Numbered from the stretch's first letter, positions 16,126 through 25,519 are shown. The stretch is 64,000 bases of DNA from Muribaculaceae bacterium (GCA_017427945.1 JAFRRT010000013.1:87311-151310); one strand, 5' to 3'. Notes: a model not told the origin generated them from the sequence alone. Translations and numbers: made by a program.

Positions 16126-16270
16126 ATATATATCTAATGTTGCTTAATTTCTTGCGAGCCGATGCGAGCAATTTATAACACTTAGTGCCTTGGCTTGGGG
16201 ACCTTGAGCAGTTGCGCCTTGTTTATTTCTGTAATTCGTAGTTTGTTATATAGTTGCTCTGTTTCATTGA

Positions 16271-16306
16271 AAAACTGATGCGGCCTGGCAGAACCGGGCC
16301 GCATCA
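16271..16306 (-). terminator. Terminator of the MBG-type protein gene
   Basis: On the minus strand TGATGCGGCC and GGCCGCATCA form a stem followed by GTTTTTC. Confidence 0.75.
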
Positions 16307-16331
16307 AGTTTAAAGGTTTGTTACGCCGTGA

Positions 16332-18140
16332 TTACTTCACGATGTACTTCTTACCGTTGTGGATGTAGATGCCACGCTCGGTGGGAGCAGCAACACGGCG
16401 ACCATCGATGGTGTACCATGCGCCATTGTCATTGGTGCCAACGGTGAGCTCATTTACCGAAACTTCGGGTGAATAAATCTCGAACGTGCCTACGTAGGTC
16501 TCGGGAATACCATAGTAGTACTCACCCTCAGTGATGATGATATATACATCATATACGCCAACCTCGGTGGGAGCCTCGGTGGTCCTTTCACCAACTGCGT
16601 TCTCATAGATGATGGTAACGGCACCGCTGCCTTCGGGAACGGTTACGGTAGCAGCATGAGCCTCGCCGTCATACTCAATCCTCGGGAAGGGCAGTTCAAC
16701 GTCATATACGCACGGAGCCTTGTCGATGGTAACGATGATGGGCTTGATGCCGATGGTGTTCAAGTCAAAGTCGCCCTCGTAGGTGCCGACGGTGTATTCA
16801 CCGGGAACAACCAAGTCGGTGTTGAAGGTAAGGGTCTCACCGTTGATGCTTACAACGAAGGTCTGAGGCTCGCCATTGTAAACGGCGTCGGTGCCAGTGG
16901 CCTCAAAGGAACGAACGTCGATCCAGCTAAGACCGTCGAGGTTGGTGTAGTTGTCCAGACCGTCGTTGAAGCGCACTGCGATCAAGTGGTCGGTGTCACG
17001 GTTCTCATTGAAGGAGATGTTGAAGTTGAACTCATAATCCTCGCCAGAGGTGAGCTCGCCCAAGGAGTGCCAGCCGTTCTCATCATCAACCTGATACTCA
17101 AGGTAACCAGCCTGTCCGTAGGGATGCTCATAGTGACCCCAGATGTGGATGGGATGATCTGCGCTCAGGTCATTCCATGCGTCACAGTCAAAGGCTTCGA
17201 TGTTATAGGTGAAGATGTCCTCACCGGGCTCGGGATCGGGATCGGGAATGATGGGTTCCTCGAAGTCAATCTCACCAACGCTGATGAGGTATGACAGCTC
17301 GATGCTCTCGCCGGCCTCGATGGTGCGATCACTCCAGCAGAAGCCCAAACCACTGTCATAGCTACCGTTCTCAATCATGTAATACTGTGCATAGGACTGG
17401 CCCCAGTTGGTGTTGGTGTTATAGATATAGCTTGAGTATTCACCGCAGATTTCGTTAGCATGCCAGTTGGAGCTGAAGAAACCGAACCAGAAGCTATCGA
17501 TAGGAGTTACACCGGTGAGGTGCTCGCCAAAGAGGACACACAGCAGGGGAGGATTCTCACTGTTGTTGTCGTGTTTCATCTTGATGCCATAGGCTTCACC
17601 TGTTGACATGTTCAGACGCTCGAGGGGAGCCTCATCATTGTCACCAATCATGATGTCGGCCCACACACCGGCATCCACGCTTACAGCCTGATTGTTGTTG
17701 TTGGTCAGGGTATAAACGATGCGTGCGCAAACCTCACCTTGAGGCTCGATTCTTGCTTTCATGTTCACGCCGTTAACGGTATTACCGGTAGCAGCGTTGA
17801 GGTAGGTGGCGGTGCCATCGTTTACGCGGAATGCGGCAATGAAACCAGCACCTTCATGATTCTCGGTCCAGAAAAGGTGATCCTCGTTGGCCTCGTAGGT
17901 GGACGAGTAATAATAGTTGCCAATCTTACCGAGAAGGCTGAAACCGGTCTGGGCACCGGGACCTGCAGCATTGCGTTCCGAAACGTTGTAGTAGATTGAA
18001 GTGTTACCCAACTGCTGGAAACCAGAGGGGAGGGAACTGAAGATAGCCGAGCGCATGGGAGCTTTACCCGGCGCAGCATTCATCTGCATAGCGAAAGCGC
18101 CAGCAATCAATGCGATTAAAAGAACTGTAATTTTCTTCAT
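16332..18140 (-). CDS. Secreted multidomain protein with MBG-like domains and T9SS-like C-terminus
   Basis: The 602-residue protein has a signal peptide (about 1-22, ending MNA-APG). Residues 30-300 form an unrecognised beta-rich domain with many Tyr, Asn and Trp. About 310-410 is a second beta domain, and 415-560 holds two MBG-like repeats (YNGEPQTFVV and YDGEAHAATVTVPEG). The last 40 residues (VNELTVGTNDN, WYTIDGRRVAAP, RGIYIHNGKKYIVK) resemble type A sorting domains of the type IX secretion system. It is probably surface-exposed; the ligand is unknown. It is monocistronic with its own terminator. Confidence 0.7.
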   Translation of the reverse strand: MKKITVLLIALIAGAFAMQMNAAPGKAPMRSAIFSSLPSGFQQLGNTSIYYNVSERNAAGPGAQTGFSLLGKIGNYYYSSTYEANEDHLFWTENHEGAGFIAAFRVNDGTATYLNAATGNTVNGVNMKARIEPQGEVCARIVYTLTNNNNQAVSVDAGVWADIMIGDNDEAPLERLNMSTGEAYGIKMKHDNNSENPPLLCVLFGEHLTGVTPIDSFWFGFFSSNWHANEICGEYSSYIYNTNTNWGQSYAQYYMIENGSYDSGLGFCWSDRTIEAGESIELSYLISVGEIDFEEPIIPDPDPEPGEDIFTYNIEAFDCDAWNDLSADHPIHIWGHYEHPYGQAGYLEYQVDDENGWHSLGELTSGEDYEFNFNISFNENRDTDHLIAVRFNDGLDNYTNLDGLSWIDVRSFEATGTDAVYNGEPQTFVVSINGETLTFNTDLVVPGEYTVGTYEGDFDLNTIGIKPIIVTIDKAPCVYDVELPFPRIEYDGEAHAATVTVPEGSGAVTIIYENAVGERTTEAPTEVGVYDVYIIITEGEYYYGIPETYVGTFEIYSPEVSVNELTVGTNDNGAWYTIDGRRVAAPTERGIYIHNGKKYIVK

Positions 18141-18399
18141 TGTAAAATGATTTAAAAAGTTAATAATTATACTAATAGTATTGGATTCAGTTATTTATGG
18201 AATCAATGTTATAGCAAAACTCCAAACCATTCCTATCATAATGGGGATTTTCAACCACAAAAATACAATTATTTTAGTGATAGGGACAAATCTAAGTGTT
18301 AAATAAACATAATGTTTTATTTAGCCTTATGTGTTTGGTGATATGCGACGGATTTTGAATCGTTTTAAGGATTTGTCTCGCTATGTGTCATAAGCTGCT

Positions 18400-19713
18400 T
18401 TACTTGTTGAGCGTCAGCTCTAAAATGGTGTCAACGCCGGTGGGCACTGCCGGTAACTGAACGGTGATGCCGTCGCCCGTAGCGGTGTAGCGCAAGCGGC
18501 TTTTGTCGCTGAACAGACGAGCCTGTTTCACCCGCTTGCCGCTCAATGGCAGATATAGGGCGTTGTCCTTGAGATTCAGGATGTGCACATAGAGGGTGTT
18601 CCCTTTTTGGGTGGTAACTCCCCAGTCATGTGGTGCGATGATGCCGCCGCGTGTGCTGTAGATGCTCTCACCGTTCTGGCGCATCCATTCACCCAGCTGA
18701 TGCAGACGCTCGATGGCCTCGGTGGGCAGACAGCCGTCGGGGCGCGGTCCCACGTTGATGAGCAGATTGCCGTTACGACCGGCGGCACGTACGAGGGTGC
18801 GGATGATTTCTTCGCCGCTCTTGTAGTTCTTGTCGGTGATGCGGTAGCCCCATGTGCGGTTCATCGTCATGCAGGTCTCGAGGGGTAGTAGGCTGATACC
18901 ATTTTCGCCAGAATAACCCGCGGTGTTCTCGCCAGGTACATCCTGCTCAAAAATCTGGATGTCCTCGCCAGGGAACGGCACCTCATGGTGATTATTGCCA
19001 ATAAGGCAGGAGGGTTGCAGGCGGTGGATAAGGGCATATTGCTCGTCGAGCTGCCAGTCAAATGGGGTAGGGTCGGTATCGTGTTCCCACTTGCCGTCGA
19101 ACCAAATGGCGCCCACAGGGCCGTAGTTGGTCAGCAGTTCGGTCAACTGGTCATTCATGAACTTGTAGTAGGCGGGCCAGTTGGTGGTCTCGGGGTCGTG
19201 AGGCAAATCCTTCTGGTGGCGACCCAACGGATAGTCCAAACGGTGCCAATCCAGGTGGGAATAGTAGAAATGCAACTTGATGCCATGACGTTGACAGGCG
19301 TCGGCGAGTTCCTTGAGCACGTCGCGCTTGAAGGGGGTGGCATCGACGATGTTGTAGTCGCTTGCCGCGCTCTTGAACATCGAGAAACCGTCGTGATGGC
19401 GCGATGTGATGGTGATGTAGCGGGCGCCTGCATCCTTGATGGCACGCACCCATTCGTCGGCATCAAATCGCGAGGGGTAGAAACCCGCAGGCAGCTGGGC
19501 ATACTCGTCACGGTCGATTTTCTTGTTGAGCATCACCCATTCGCCGTCAGCCAGCATGGAATAGACACCCCAGTGGATGAAGACTCCGAGCTTGTTGTCC
19601 TGGAACTCTTCACGGGCGCGCAGGTTTTCCTCGGTAGGTGTGTAAACGGTCTGTTGGGCATTAACACTCAGCCATGCAGCAGCAAGCAGGATTGTGATTG
19701 CAATAGTTCTCAT
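18400..19713 (-). CDS. Alpha-L-fucosidase (GH29)
   Basis: Secreted enzyme of 437 residues with a signal peptide ending near residue 19 (SVNAQ). Family motifs are HWGVYSM, SRHHDGF (about 105-110), HFYYSHLDWH and WFDGKWE, with the predicted nucleophile Asp206. A small beta domain closes the C-terminus. It should release L-fucose from host or plant glycans. It follows the carboxylesterase by eight bases, so the two are surely cotranscribed. That suggests joint trimming of acylated, fucosylated glycans. Confidence 0.9.
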   Translation of the reverse strand: MRTIAITILLAAAWLSVNAQQTVYTPTEENLRAREEFQDNKLGVFIHWGVYSMLADGEWVMLNKKIDRDEYAQLPAGFYPSRFDADEWVRAIKDAGARYITITSRHHDGFSMFKSAASDYNIVDATPFKRDVLKELADACQRHGIKLHFYYSHLDWHRLDYPLGRHQKDLPHDPETTNWPAYYKFMNDQLTELLTNYGPVGAIWFDGKWEHDTDPTPFDWQLDEQYALIHRLQPSCLIGNNHHEVPFPGEDIQIFEQDVPGENTAGYSGENGISLLPLETCMTMNRTWGYRITDKNYKSGEEIIRTLVRAAGRNGNLLINVGPRPDGCLPTEAIERLHQLGEWMRQNGESIYSTRGGIIAPHDWGVTTQKGNTLYVHILNLKDNALYLPLSGKRVKQARLFSDKSRLRYTATGDGITVQLPAVPTGVDTILELTLNK

Positions 19714-19721
19714 ATTATCGT

Positions 19722-21518
19722 TTATTGGTTTGATTTTTTCTTAAACAGTCGGCGAATGCGCACGATGAGCCAGATGAGCAGCAGCACGAGGGCTACTGAT
19801 GTACCGATGGCAATGCCGGCATACCACGGCGCCTTGTCGAGCAGGTCACTGAAGATGGGCGAGATATACTCCTTCATGAGCGGCGCTATCAACTTGCGTT
19901 GCTCGGGCAACGGGTCATTCAACAGCATGACGTTGTCGCCCAACATCATCGTAGCCCGCTGAGTGGACTCATAGGCGGGCCAGTAATGGGTTGTGCTGCT
20001 GGGATTGCCTGTTGAGGCAAAGTTTACCCACATTTGCTGCACTTCGGCGGCAAGAAAAGGATTATGGCGATCTCCGTTTTTGATTTGGCGTCCCGTGTTG
20101 AGTATATAAGACACCTCGGTACCATGGCATGCACCATAAATGGGGTCGCTCAATCCCTTGGTCCAGTAGTACATGTAGGTCTTGCCGCCCGATGCCGCAT
20201 GCCGCTGCGCCATCTCAATGGCGGGGCCGCGGAACATCAGGTCATTCAACAACTCGGCGGCAGGCCAAGGTTTGTCCTTGGTAACGACATCCAGGAAACG
20301 GCTGGCGTTGTCGTTCTGAGCGCTGTCGAGGGACATGGAGATGTAACGATACCATAACTGCACGGCGAGTTCAAATTTCTCTTCACCTCCCATGGCGTCA
20401 ATCCAGAAGTTTGACTCGTCGCTGTTCGAACCAATGAGCATATCGATGCCGGCGTTGAAACCATCAAAGCGGCTGTAAGGATCCTCGGGAATGAGGTTGC
20501 CGTCACGCTCGGGGAAACGGTAAAATTCACCCACCTTGTCGTTGAGGGCGATGATTTCATCCTGGGAAAGTGCCTGCAAGTCAGCGACCGTTTTGGCGCC
20601 CGTGGCATCGAGCACACGCTTAGTGAGGCTTTGGCAGTCTTCGCGGCTGCTGGTGAAAGCGACGCTACCGCTTTGGGCAATGGCACGACGGAACAAACCC
20701 TGTGCCTCATCGATGCTTGACAGCAGCATCACGCTGCCAGCACCCGCCGAGTGGCCGAATATGGTCACGTTGTCGGGGTTACCACCGAAGGCCGCAATGT
20801 TGCGTTTTACCCATCTCAGCGCCTCCACTTGGTCCAGAATGCCCAAGTTGCCGCTACGGGAAAAGGCCTTTCCGTCGGGTAGCGACGAGAGGTCCAAAAA
20901 GCCCAACAGTCCCAAACGGTAGTTGATGGACACAAACACCACCTCGGGGTGGGCCTTGACAAACTTGTCGCCCCAGTTGCGGGGATTTACCGTGCCGTTG
21001 CTCACATAGGAACCGCCGTGTATCCACACTATCACGGGACGACGAGCCTGGCGCATGCCGTCGGCAGCAGTCCACACGTTCAGCGTCAAGCAATCCTCTC
21101 CTTGAGGATAGAGTGACGCGGCATTGCCCTCGGAGCGATGTTGGATAGCGGAATGCCCGAAGTATTTCGCCTCGCGCACAAGACGGCTGTCGGGTTCGGG
21201 CTTGGGTTCACGCCATCTGAGGTCTCCGGTGGGTTGCACGGCATAAGGGATGCCCTTGAAACTGAGCAGACCATCATCCCGTTGTCCCACAAATATGCCA
21301 TTGGAGGCCTGTACAGCCAATTCGTTGTCATAGTCCCCTTCAATGATCTTGTTTTCGCCATAAAGGGCCGTCATTTCTTGCTCCAGTGCTGAAGGCTCTT
21401 CGTCGGCAGTCTGCTGGTCGGAATTGCAGGACACCAGCATCAGAGACAGCAAGAGCGGGAGGGACAAGGCGAGCAGGCGCTTTAACGTTATGAGGTTGAT
21501 TCTTTGTAACACAGTCAT
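19722..21518 (-). CDS. Carboxylesterase type B, lipoprotein with C-terminal membrane helix
   Basis: This 598-residue protein has the nucleophile elbow GHSAGAG (Ser257), the oxyanion HGGS, acid-loop candidate SNSDESNFW and the histidine region CHGTEVSY, all typical of alpha/beta-fold carboxylesterases. A lipobox (LMLVSC, Cys31) and, unusually, a C-terminal membrane helix (about 568-588) followed by basic residues are also present. Two anchors in one protein are odd: the second could be an inner-membrane anchor or a processed tail. It is the first gene of a pair with the GH29 fucosidase. Confidence 0.85.
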   Translation of the reverse strand: MTVLQRINLITLKRLLALSLPLLLSLMLVSCNSDQQTADEEPSALEQEMTALYGENKIIEGDYDNELAVQASNGIFVGQRDDGLLSFKGIPYAVQPTGDLRWREPKPEPDSRLVREAKYFGHSAIQHRSEGNAASLYPQGEDCLTLNVWTAADGMRQARRPVIVWIHGGSYVSNGTVNPRNWGDKFVKAHPEVVFVSINYRLGLLGFLDLSSLPDGKAFSRSGNLGILDQVEALRWVKRNIAAFGGNPDNVTIFGHSAGAGSVMLLSSIDEAQGLFRRAIAQSGSVAFTSSREDCQSLTKRVLDATGAKTVADLQALSQDEIIALNDKVGEFYRFPERDGNLIPEDPYSRFDGFNAGIDMLIGSNSDESNFWIDAMGGEEKFELAVQLWYRYISMSLDSAQNDNASRFLDVVTKDKPWPAAELLNDLMFRGPAIEMAQRHAASGGKTYMYYWTKGLSDPIYGACHGTEVSYILNTGRQIKNGDRHNPFLAAEVQQMWVNFASTGNPSSTTHYWPAYESTQRATMMLGDNVMLLNDPLPEQRKLIAPLMKEYISPIFSDLLDKAPWYAGIAIGTSVALVLLLIWLIVRIRRLFKKKSNQ

Positions 21519-21574
21519 ATTTCTAATCTAAATAATTACTGCCCTAAAGTGGCAGATGGTCAGTTTATTGTTTA

Positions 21575-21582
21575 CAAAATTA
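21575..21582 (-). promoter_or_regulatory. -7 box of the esterase-fucosidase pair
   Basis: TAATTTTG on the minus strand, 57 bases before the esterase ATG. Confidence 0.5.
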
Positions 21583-21656
21583 CAAAAAATCCGCAATTCA
21601 ACAGCCTCTGGCTGGGAATAATGAGAACATAATTAAATAAAAATTGATGAAAGTGT

Positions 21657-21687
21657 TTGCTGTTAAAGAAATTATGTGTAACTTTGC
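21657..21687 (+). promoter_or_regulatory. Promoter of the rpsF-rpsR-rplI operon
   Basis: TTG (21657-21659), 19 bases, then TAACTTTGC (21679-21687). Consensus spacing; a leader of about 55 bases follows. Confidence 0.8.
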
Positions 21688-21747
21688 CCCGCTTTTTGGC
21701 GCAAATTTTGCGCAAACATTTATTAATTAACTTATTTTTAACGATTT
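21688..21747 (+). promoter_or_regulatory. Leader of rpsF, possible S6:S18 autoregulatory structure
   Basis: The leader contains CCCCG and the hairpin GCGCAA-ATT-TTGCGC (21699-21713). Many bacteria control this operon through an S6:S18-binding leader with a CCG bulge. Whether this one matches that motif needs a covariance search. Confidence 0.3.
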
Positions 21748-22245
21748 ATGAACAAGTACGAAACCGTTTTCATTTTGACTCCCGTTTTGTCTGATGATCA
21801 GATGAAGGAAACGGTAGAGAAGTTCAAGAAGGTGCTCACCGATGAGGGCTGCACCATCGAGAACGAAGAAAACTGGGGATTGCGCAAGCTCGCATATCCC
21901 ATCGAGAACAAGAACACTGGTTTTTACACCTTGATTGAGTTTGAGGGTGAGCCCACTATCGTTGGCAAGCTGGAAACCGCTTTCCGTCGTGATGAGAAAG
22001 TCATCCGATTCCTCACCTTCCGCTTGGACAAGTATGCTGCCGAGTATGCTGTAAAGCGTCGCGCCGTGCGCAAGGCCAAGCTCGAGGAGCGTGCCGCACA
22101 GGAAGCTGCCGCTAAGGAGGCTGAAGCACGTATCGCCGAAGAGGCTCCCGCAGTAGTGGAGGAAGCTCCTGTAGCACCTGCCGTCGAGGAGGCTCCCGCT
22201 GTTGAAGCGCCCGCTTCCGAGGCAAATGAAGAAACCAAAGAGTAA
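21748..22245 (+). CDS. rpsF: 30S ribosomal protein S6 with Ala/Glu-rich tail
   Basis: S6 binds 16S rRNA in the platform together with S18. The first 115 residues are a normal S6 domain ([41 protein letters not shown]). The protein is 165 residues long because about 50 residues of Ala, Glu, Pro and Val are added at the C-terminus, several times repeating EEAPAV. A similar tail occurs in L9 of the same operon. It is the first gene of the rpsF-rpsR-rplI operon. Confidence 0.96.
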   Translation: MNKYETVFILTPVLSDDQMKETVEKFKKVLTDEGCTIENEENWGLRKLAYPIENKNTGFYTLIEFEGEPTIVGKLETAFRRDEKVIRFLTFRLDKYAAEYAVKRRAVRKAKLEERAAQEAAAKEAEARIAEEAPAVVEEAPVAPAVEEAPAVEAPASEANEETKE

Positions 22246-22269
22246 AACTTAATGAAGGAGAAAAAAACT

Positions 22270-22557
22270 ATGGCACAAGAACAACAAAGGCCCTACAATC
22301 AGGGTGAAATCCGTTATCTCACTCCCCTGTCGGTTGACACGCGCAAGAAGAAATATTGTCGTTTCAAACGCAGTGGTATCAAGTACATCGACTACAAGGA
22401 TCCCGATTTCTTGAAGAAGTTCCTCAACGAGCAAGGCAAAATTTTGCCCCGCCGCATCACTGGCACATCGCTCAAGTTCCAGCGCCGCGTGGCTAAGGCC
22501 GTTAAGCGCGCCCGCCATCTGGCTTTGCTGCCCTATGTGACCGACTTGATGAATTAA
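22270..22557 (+). CDS. rpsR: 30S ribosomal protein S18
   Basis: The 95-residue protein has the conserved core [16 protein letters not shown] and the RNA-binding end [31 protein letters not shown]. The start is ATG 22270, because a good Shine-Dalgarno sequence AAGGAG (22255-22260) lies nine bases before it. The in-frame ATG at 22252 would place that sequence inside the gene. It partners with S6 in the ribosome and is encoded between rpsF and rplI. Confidence 0.97.
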   Translation: MAQEQQRPYNQGEIRYLTPLSVDTRKKKYCRFKRSGIKYIDYKDPDFLKKFLNEQGKILPRRITGTSLKFQRRVAKAVKRARHLALLPYVTDLMN

Positions 22558-22584
22558 TTAACACATTTAAGGAGGAATACAATT

Positions 22585-23187
22585 ATGAAGATTATATTGA
22601 AAGAAGATATCGTCAATCTTGGTTACAAGAATGACGTGGTGGAAGTGAAGAACGGCTATGGCCGCAACTATCTCATCCCGACCGGCAAGGCCGTCCTGGC
22701 TACGCCCAGCGCATTGAAGGTGCACGCCGAGAACCTGCGTCAGCAGGCTCACAAGCTGGCCAAGGTGAAGGCTGATGCCGAAGAGGCCGCCAAGGCTTTC
22801 GAAGGCGTATCGCTGACCATTCCCGTTAAGGTTAGCCCCACGGGAACCATCTACGGTTCGGTCGGTGCTCAGCAGGTTCATGAGGCATTGCTCGCAGCAG
22901 GTCACAATGTTGACCGCAAGCTCGTGAGCGTTCATGAGACTGTTAAGGTTCCTGGCAAGTACGTGGGTATCGTACGTCTGCACAAGGAAGTGGCTGTTGA
23001 GATCCCCTTTGAGGTGATCGCCGAGAATGCTGAGGAACTCGCTGCCGAGCGTGCTGCACGCAAGGCTGAGGAGGCCGCACATCAGGCTGCTCTCGCTGCC
23101 GCTAAGGCTGCCGAGGAAGGCGCTGAGGAGGCTGCCGAGGAAGCTCCCGTTGAGGATGCTGCTCCTGAGGCTCCTGCCGCCGAGTAA
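22585..23187 (+). CDS. rplI: 50S ribosomal protein L9 with Ala/Glu-rich tail
   Basis: L9 has an N-terminal RNA-binding domain (MKIILKEDIVNLGYKND through GYGRNYLIP), a long linker helix and a C-terminal domain (to about residue 150). The total of 200 residues is about 50 more than usual, all in a tail of Ala, Glu and Pro resembling that of S6. A strong ribosome-binding site AAGGAGG lies upstream. It is the last gene of the operon and is closed by a terminator. Confidence 0.96.
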   Translation: MKIILKEDIVNLGYKNDVVEVKNGYGRNYLIPTGKAVLATPSALKVHAENLRQQAHKLAKVKADAEEAAKAFEGVSLTIPVKVSPTGTIYGSVGAQQVHEALLAAGHNVDRKLVSVHETVKVPGKYVGIVRLHKEVAVEIPFEVIAENAEELAAERAARKAEEAAHQAALAAAKAAEEGAEEAAEEAPVEDAAPEAPAAE

Positions 23188-23210
23188 TAAAACAACAAGA
23201 TAATGTTGAA

Positions 23211-23247
23211 GGCACCGGTCTCCTCCACATGACCGGTGCCTTTTTTA
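23211..23247 (+). terminator. Terminator of the rpsF operon
   Basis: GGCACCGGT and ACCGGTGCC form a perfect nine-base stem followed by TTTTTTA. Confidence 0.9.
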
Positions 23248-23298
23248 TTGGGGATGCGAAATCCTCCAAATATAACCCATAAATTCTAAACTATCAAT

Positions 23299-23595
23299 AT
23301 GATGACCAAGCACATTGTAATGTTTAAATTGCGGGGCAGTGATGAACTGCGCCGAGAGACCGCCATGCGGTTCAAGGCTGCACTCGAAGCCCTGCCTGCT
23401 CAGATTGACGTGCTGCAAAGCATCGAGGTGGCCCTGAATGAGAATCCCGCCGAGGACTGGGATATCGTTCTCACGGCCATTGTTCCCACGATGGAAGACG
23501 TCGCGGTTTATGCCAAACATCCTGCACACGTCGCTGCCGCCGCCATCATCAAGGATGTAAAGCAGTCGCGTGCATGCGTGGACTACAATCTGTAG
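23299..23595 (+). CDS. Dabb (stress-responsive alpha/beta-barrel) family protein
   Basis: Small cytosolic protein of 98 residues with the Dabb pattern: KHIVMFKL at the start, a central helix, and the late histidine region YAKHPAHVAAAAIIKDV. These dimeric ferredoxin-like barrels have varied, often unknown roles. It stands alone between two terminators. The second of two tandem ATGs (23302) could also be the start. Confidence 0.85.
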   Translation: MMTKHIVMFKLRGSDELRRETAMRFKAALEALPAQIDVLQSIEVALNENPAEDWDIVLTAIVPTMEDVAVYAKHPAHVAAAAIIKDVKQSRACVDYNL

Positions 23596-23640
23596 TTCCC
23601 TCTCTCAGCGCTTTCTGGGAAACGCTTACCAAGAAGCTTA

Positions 23641-23680
23641 AAAAAGGACAGGATCCCAATTCGGAATCCTGTCCTTTTAT
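23641..23680. terminator. Bidirectional terminator
   Basis: AAAAGGACAGGAT and ATCCTGTCCTTTT form a long perfect stem with A-run and T-run on its two sides. It can end both the Dabb gene and the convergent gene at 23711. Confidence 0.85.
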
Positions 23681-23710
23681 TAGTTTATGAACTATGTTCC
23701 TAAAAAGGAA

Positions 23711-25432
23711 TTAGTTCCAGGTGTGGCTCAACAGATAGTCGATCAGTGCAGTAACGTCAGCGATGCTGATATTCTGATCCTGGTTGCAGTCAGCGTTGTC
23801 CAGATTGACGTTGGTTGCATCGTGTGAGAGCAGGTAGTCAATCAGTGCGGTAACGTCGGCAATGCTTACGTTCTCATCACCGTTCACGTCACCACGCAGG
23901 CCTACAGGCTGAGCGACTGCCGCGATAACGAGGGTCATCTCGTCAACACTCAAGGTCAAATCCCAGGTACCGGCGGGAATCTTGAAGGCGTTGGCCGCAT
24001 TGGCCAGACCAAGCTCTTCACCGAGCAGGGCCTCGGTAATCTCGAAGTCATTTACTGTGGCGCCGAAGCGATCACCTGCGATTTCGTCCCAACCACCATT
24101 CTCGTTATCATTCACGGAGAGTTTCTTGGTGAAGCTGAAGTAGCTGTAACCATCGTTCTCACCAGCGGTAGTGATGGTTGCAGTGTAAACCTTGTTCTCG
24201 GCATCACGGACCATCTTAGTACCAACATTGGGGAACCAGCCGCCGTTCTCGTTCACCTCACCCAGGATGTAAACATCGCCCTCATAGGGCTCGGGACCGG
24301 GAACATCACCCTTCTTGACCAACTTCACATAGTTGCTGCTCAAGCCAACCTCAACATCATAGATACCGGGGAGCACCTTGAAGGCATTGTCGCCAGAACC
24401 CCAGTCAGCGAGAACAGCGCTCTCACCGTCAACAACCTCAGTGCCGTCAACCTCTGCACCGCGACGATAAGCACCGAAGCTCCAGTCATTCTCGTCAACA
24501 CCGATCTTAGAGGTGAAGCTGAAGTAAGCATAGCCGTCACCGCCGTCAGTGAAGGTAGCGTCGGCAAGGGTGTAAACATCCTCATCGGCGGTCTCCATCT
24601 CAATGCCAGTGGAAGGATTCCAGTTGTTGCTGTTTACCTGACCAAGGATGAAGAGGTCACCAGTGATGGGATCAATCACGGGACCAACGGGACCGTCCTC
24701 AATCTTGGTGGCTTCGAGTGATACAGTCTCATTCTCCAAGTCGAAGAGGAACACAATGTTGTAAGTACCGCCTTCGTTGAAGGTGTAGGTCTGATTGTCT
24801 CCATTGGGGGTTGCGCCCCAGTTGGTGCCCCAGCCATGGTTTTTGCAGACTTTGTATTCCAAGGTGTAGCCACCTTCAATCTCAATGCTATCCTTTGCTA
24901 GTTTGTACAGGCCGTCGGCAGGATCCAGGGTCATGTCGTTGGCAGCCTCACCGGGAGCCCATGCGGTGCCGAAGATGGCAGCATTGCCACCGGCAACGGT
25001 ATAGGTGTCCTCGGTGATGGGTTCTACATAGCCGTCAATTTTGAACTGCAAGGCTTTCAAGCTAAAGGTAACAGTGTACTTGTCGCCTGAGCCACGGAAA
25101 TAGTAAGAACCACTACCATTGCCTTGTTTTTGGGTCGTGATCCATTCGCCAGCGGTGACCGTCTGGTTGGTACCGCCAGTGGGGCCATAACGATACTGGC
25201 CATTGAAAACATCCCAGTTGTTAGCTAATGCTTCTGCAAAGCAGAACCATACTTCACCGTTAATGATAACATCATAGGTATACGTGCTATCACCATTGTC
25301 GGTCATTTCAATACCTTTGCTGGGATCCCAACCCTCTCCGAGGGGCTCATTTCCCACAAGGTACATTGCTGCGTTAGCATTGAAGCCAACGAGAGCAAGC
25401 ATCATAATGAGAGTTAACGTTAATTTTTTCAT
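23711..25432 (-). CDS. Secreted SusE-like repeat protein with C-terminal dockerin
   Basis: The 573-residue protein has a signal peptide (to about residue 21). Four similar beta-sandwich units follow (about 22-130, 140-245, 258-370 and 385-500), each opening with a YLVGN/LFILGQVN/VYILGEVN-type strand and containing a WDPS/WNPS-type motif, as in SusE/SusF starch-binding repeats. The last 65 residues are two dockerin-like calcium loops (GDVNGDENVSIADVTALIDYLL and a degenerate second copy with CNQDQ). It may bind glycans at the cell surface. No SusC/D or glycosidase is adjacent. Confidence 0.72.
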   Translation of the reverse strand: MKKLTLTLIMMLALVGFNANAAMYLVGNEPLGEGWDPSKGIEMTDNGDSTYTYDVIINGEVWFCFAEALANNWDVFNGQYRYGPTGGTNQTVTAGEWITTQKQGNGSGSYYFRGSGDKYTVTFSLKALQFKIDGYVEPITEDTYTVAGGNAAIFGTAWAPGEAANDMTLDPADGLYKLAKDSIEIEGGYTLEYKVCKNHGWGTNWGATPNGDNQTYTFNEGGTYNIVFLFDLENETVSLEATKIEDGPVGPVIDPITGDLFILGQVNSNNWNPSTGIEMETADEDVYTLADATFTDGGDGYAYFSFTSKIGVDENDWSFGAYRRGAEVDGTEVVDGESAVLADWGSGDNAFKVLPGIYDVEVGLSSNYVKLVKKGDVPGPEPYEGDVYILGEVNENGGWFPNVGTKMVRDAENKVYTATITTAGENDGYSYFSFTKKLSVNDNENGGWDEIAGDRFGATVNDFEITEALLGEELGLANAANAFKIPAGTWDLTLSVDEMTLVIAAVAQPVGLRGDVNGDENVSIADVTALIDYLLSHDATNVNLDNADCNQDQNISIADVTALIDYLLSHTWN

Positions 25433-25511
25433 GCTTGTAAAAATTGGTTAATAATTAAACATATAAATGAGTTGGTTTGTTCTTGTAACCTGAAACTTTT
25501 TTAAAGTTGCT

Positions 25512-25519
25512 CAAAATTA
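25512..25519 (-). promoter_or_regulatory. Possible -7 box of the SusE-like gene
   Basis: TAATTTTG on the minus strand, about 80 bases before the start, would give a long leader. Confidence 0.4.

Larger units (their letters stand above)
15699..16331. other. Gene-free stretch holding an inverted-repeat element
   Basis: No coding sequence is supported. It contains a small perfect hairpin CCGTGC-TAT-GCACGG near 15870, the element at 15911-16125, and the terminator of the next minus-strand gene at 16271-16306. The remainder is AT-rich with no recognised signal. Confidence 0.65.

Noticed and set aside
18985-19962. 325-codon plus-strand frame across the fucosidase and esterase genes
   Set aside because: It spans two real genes on the other strand and has no family features.
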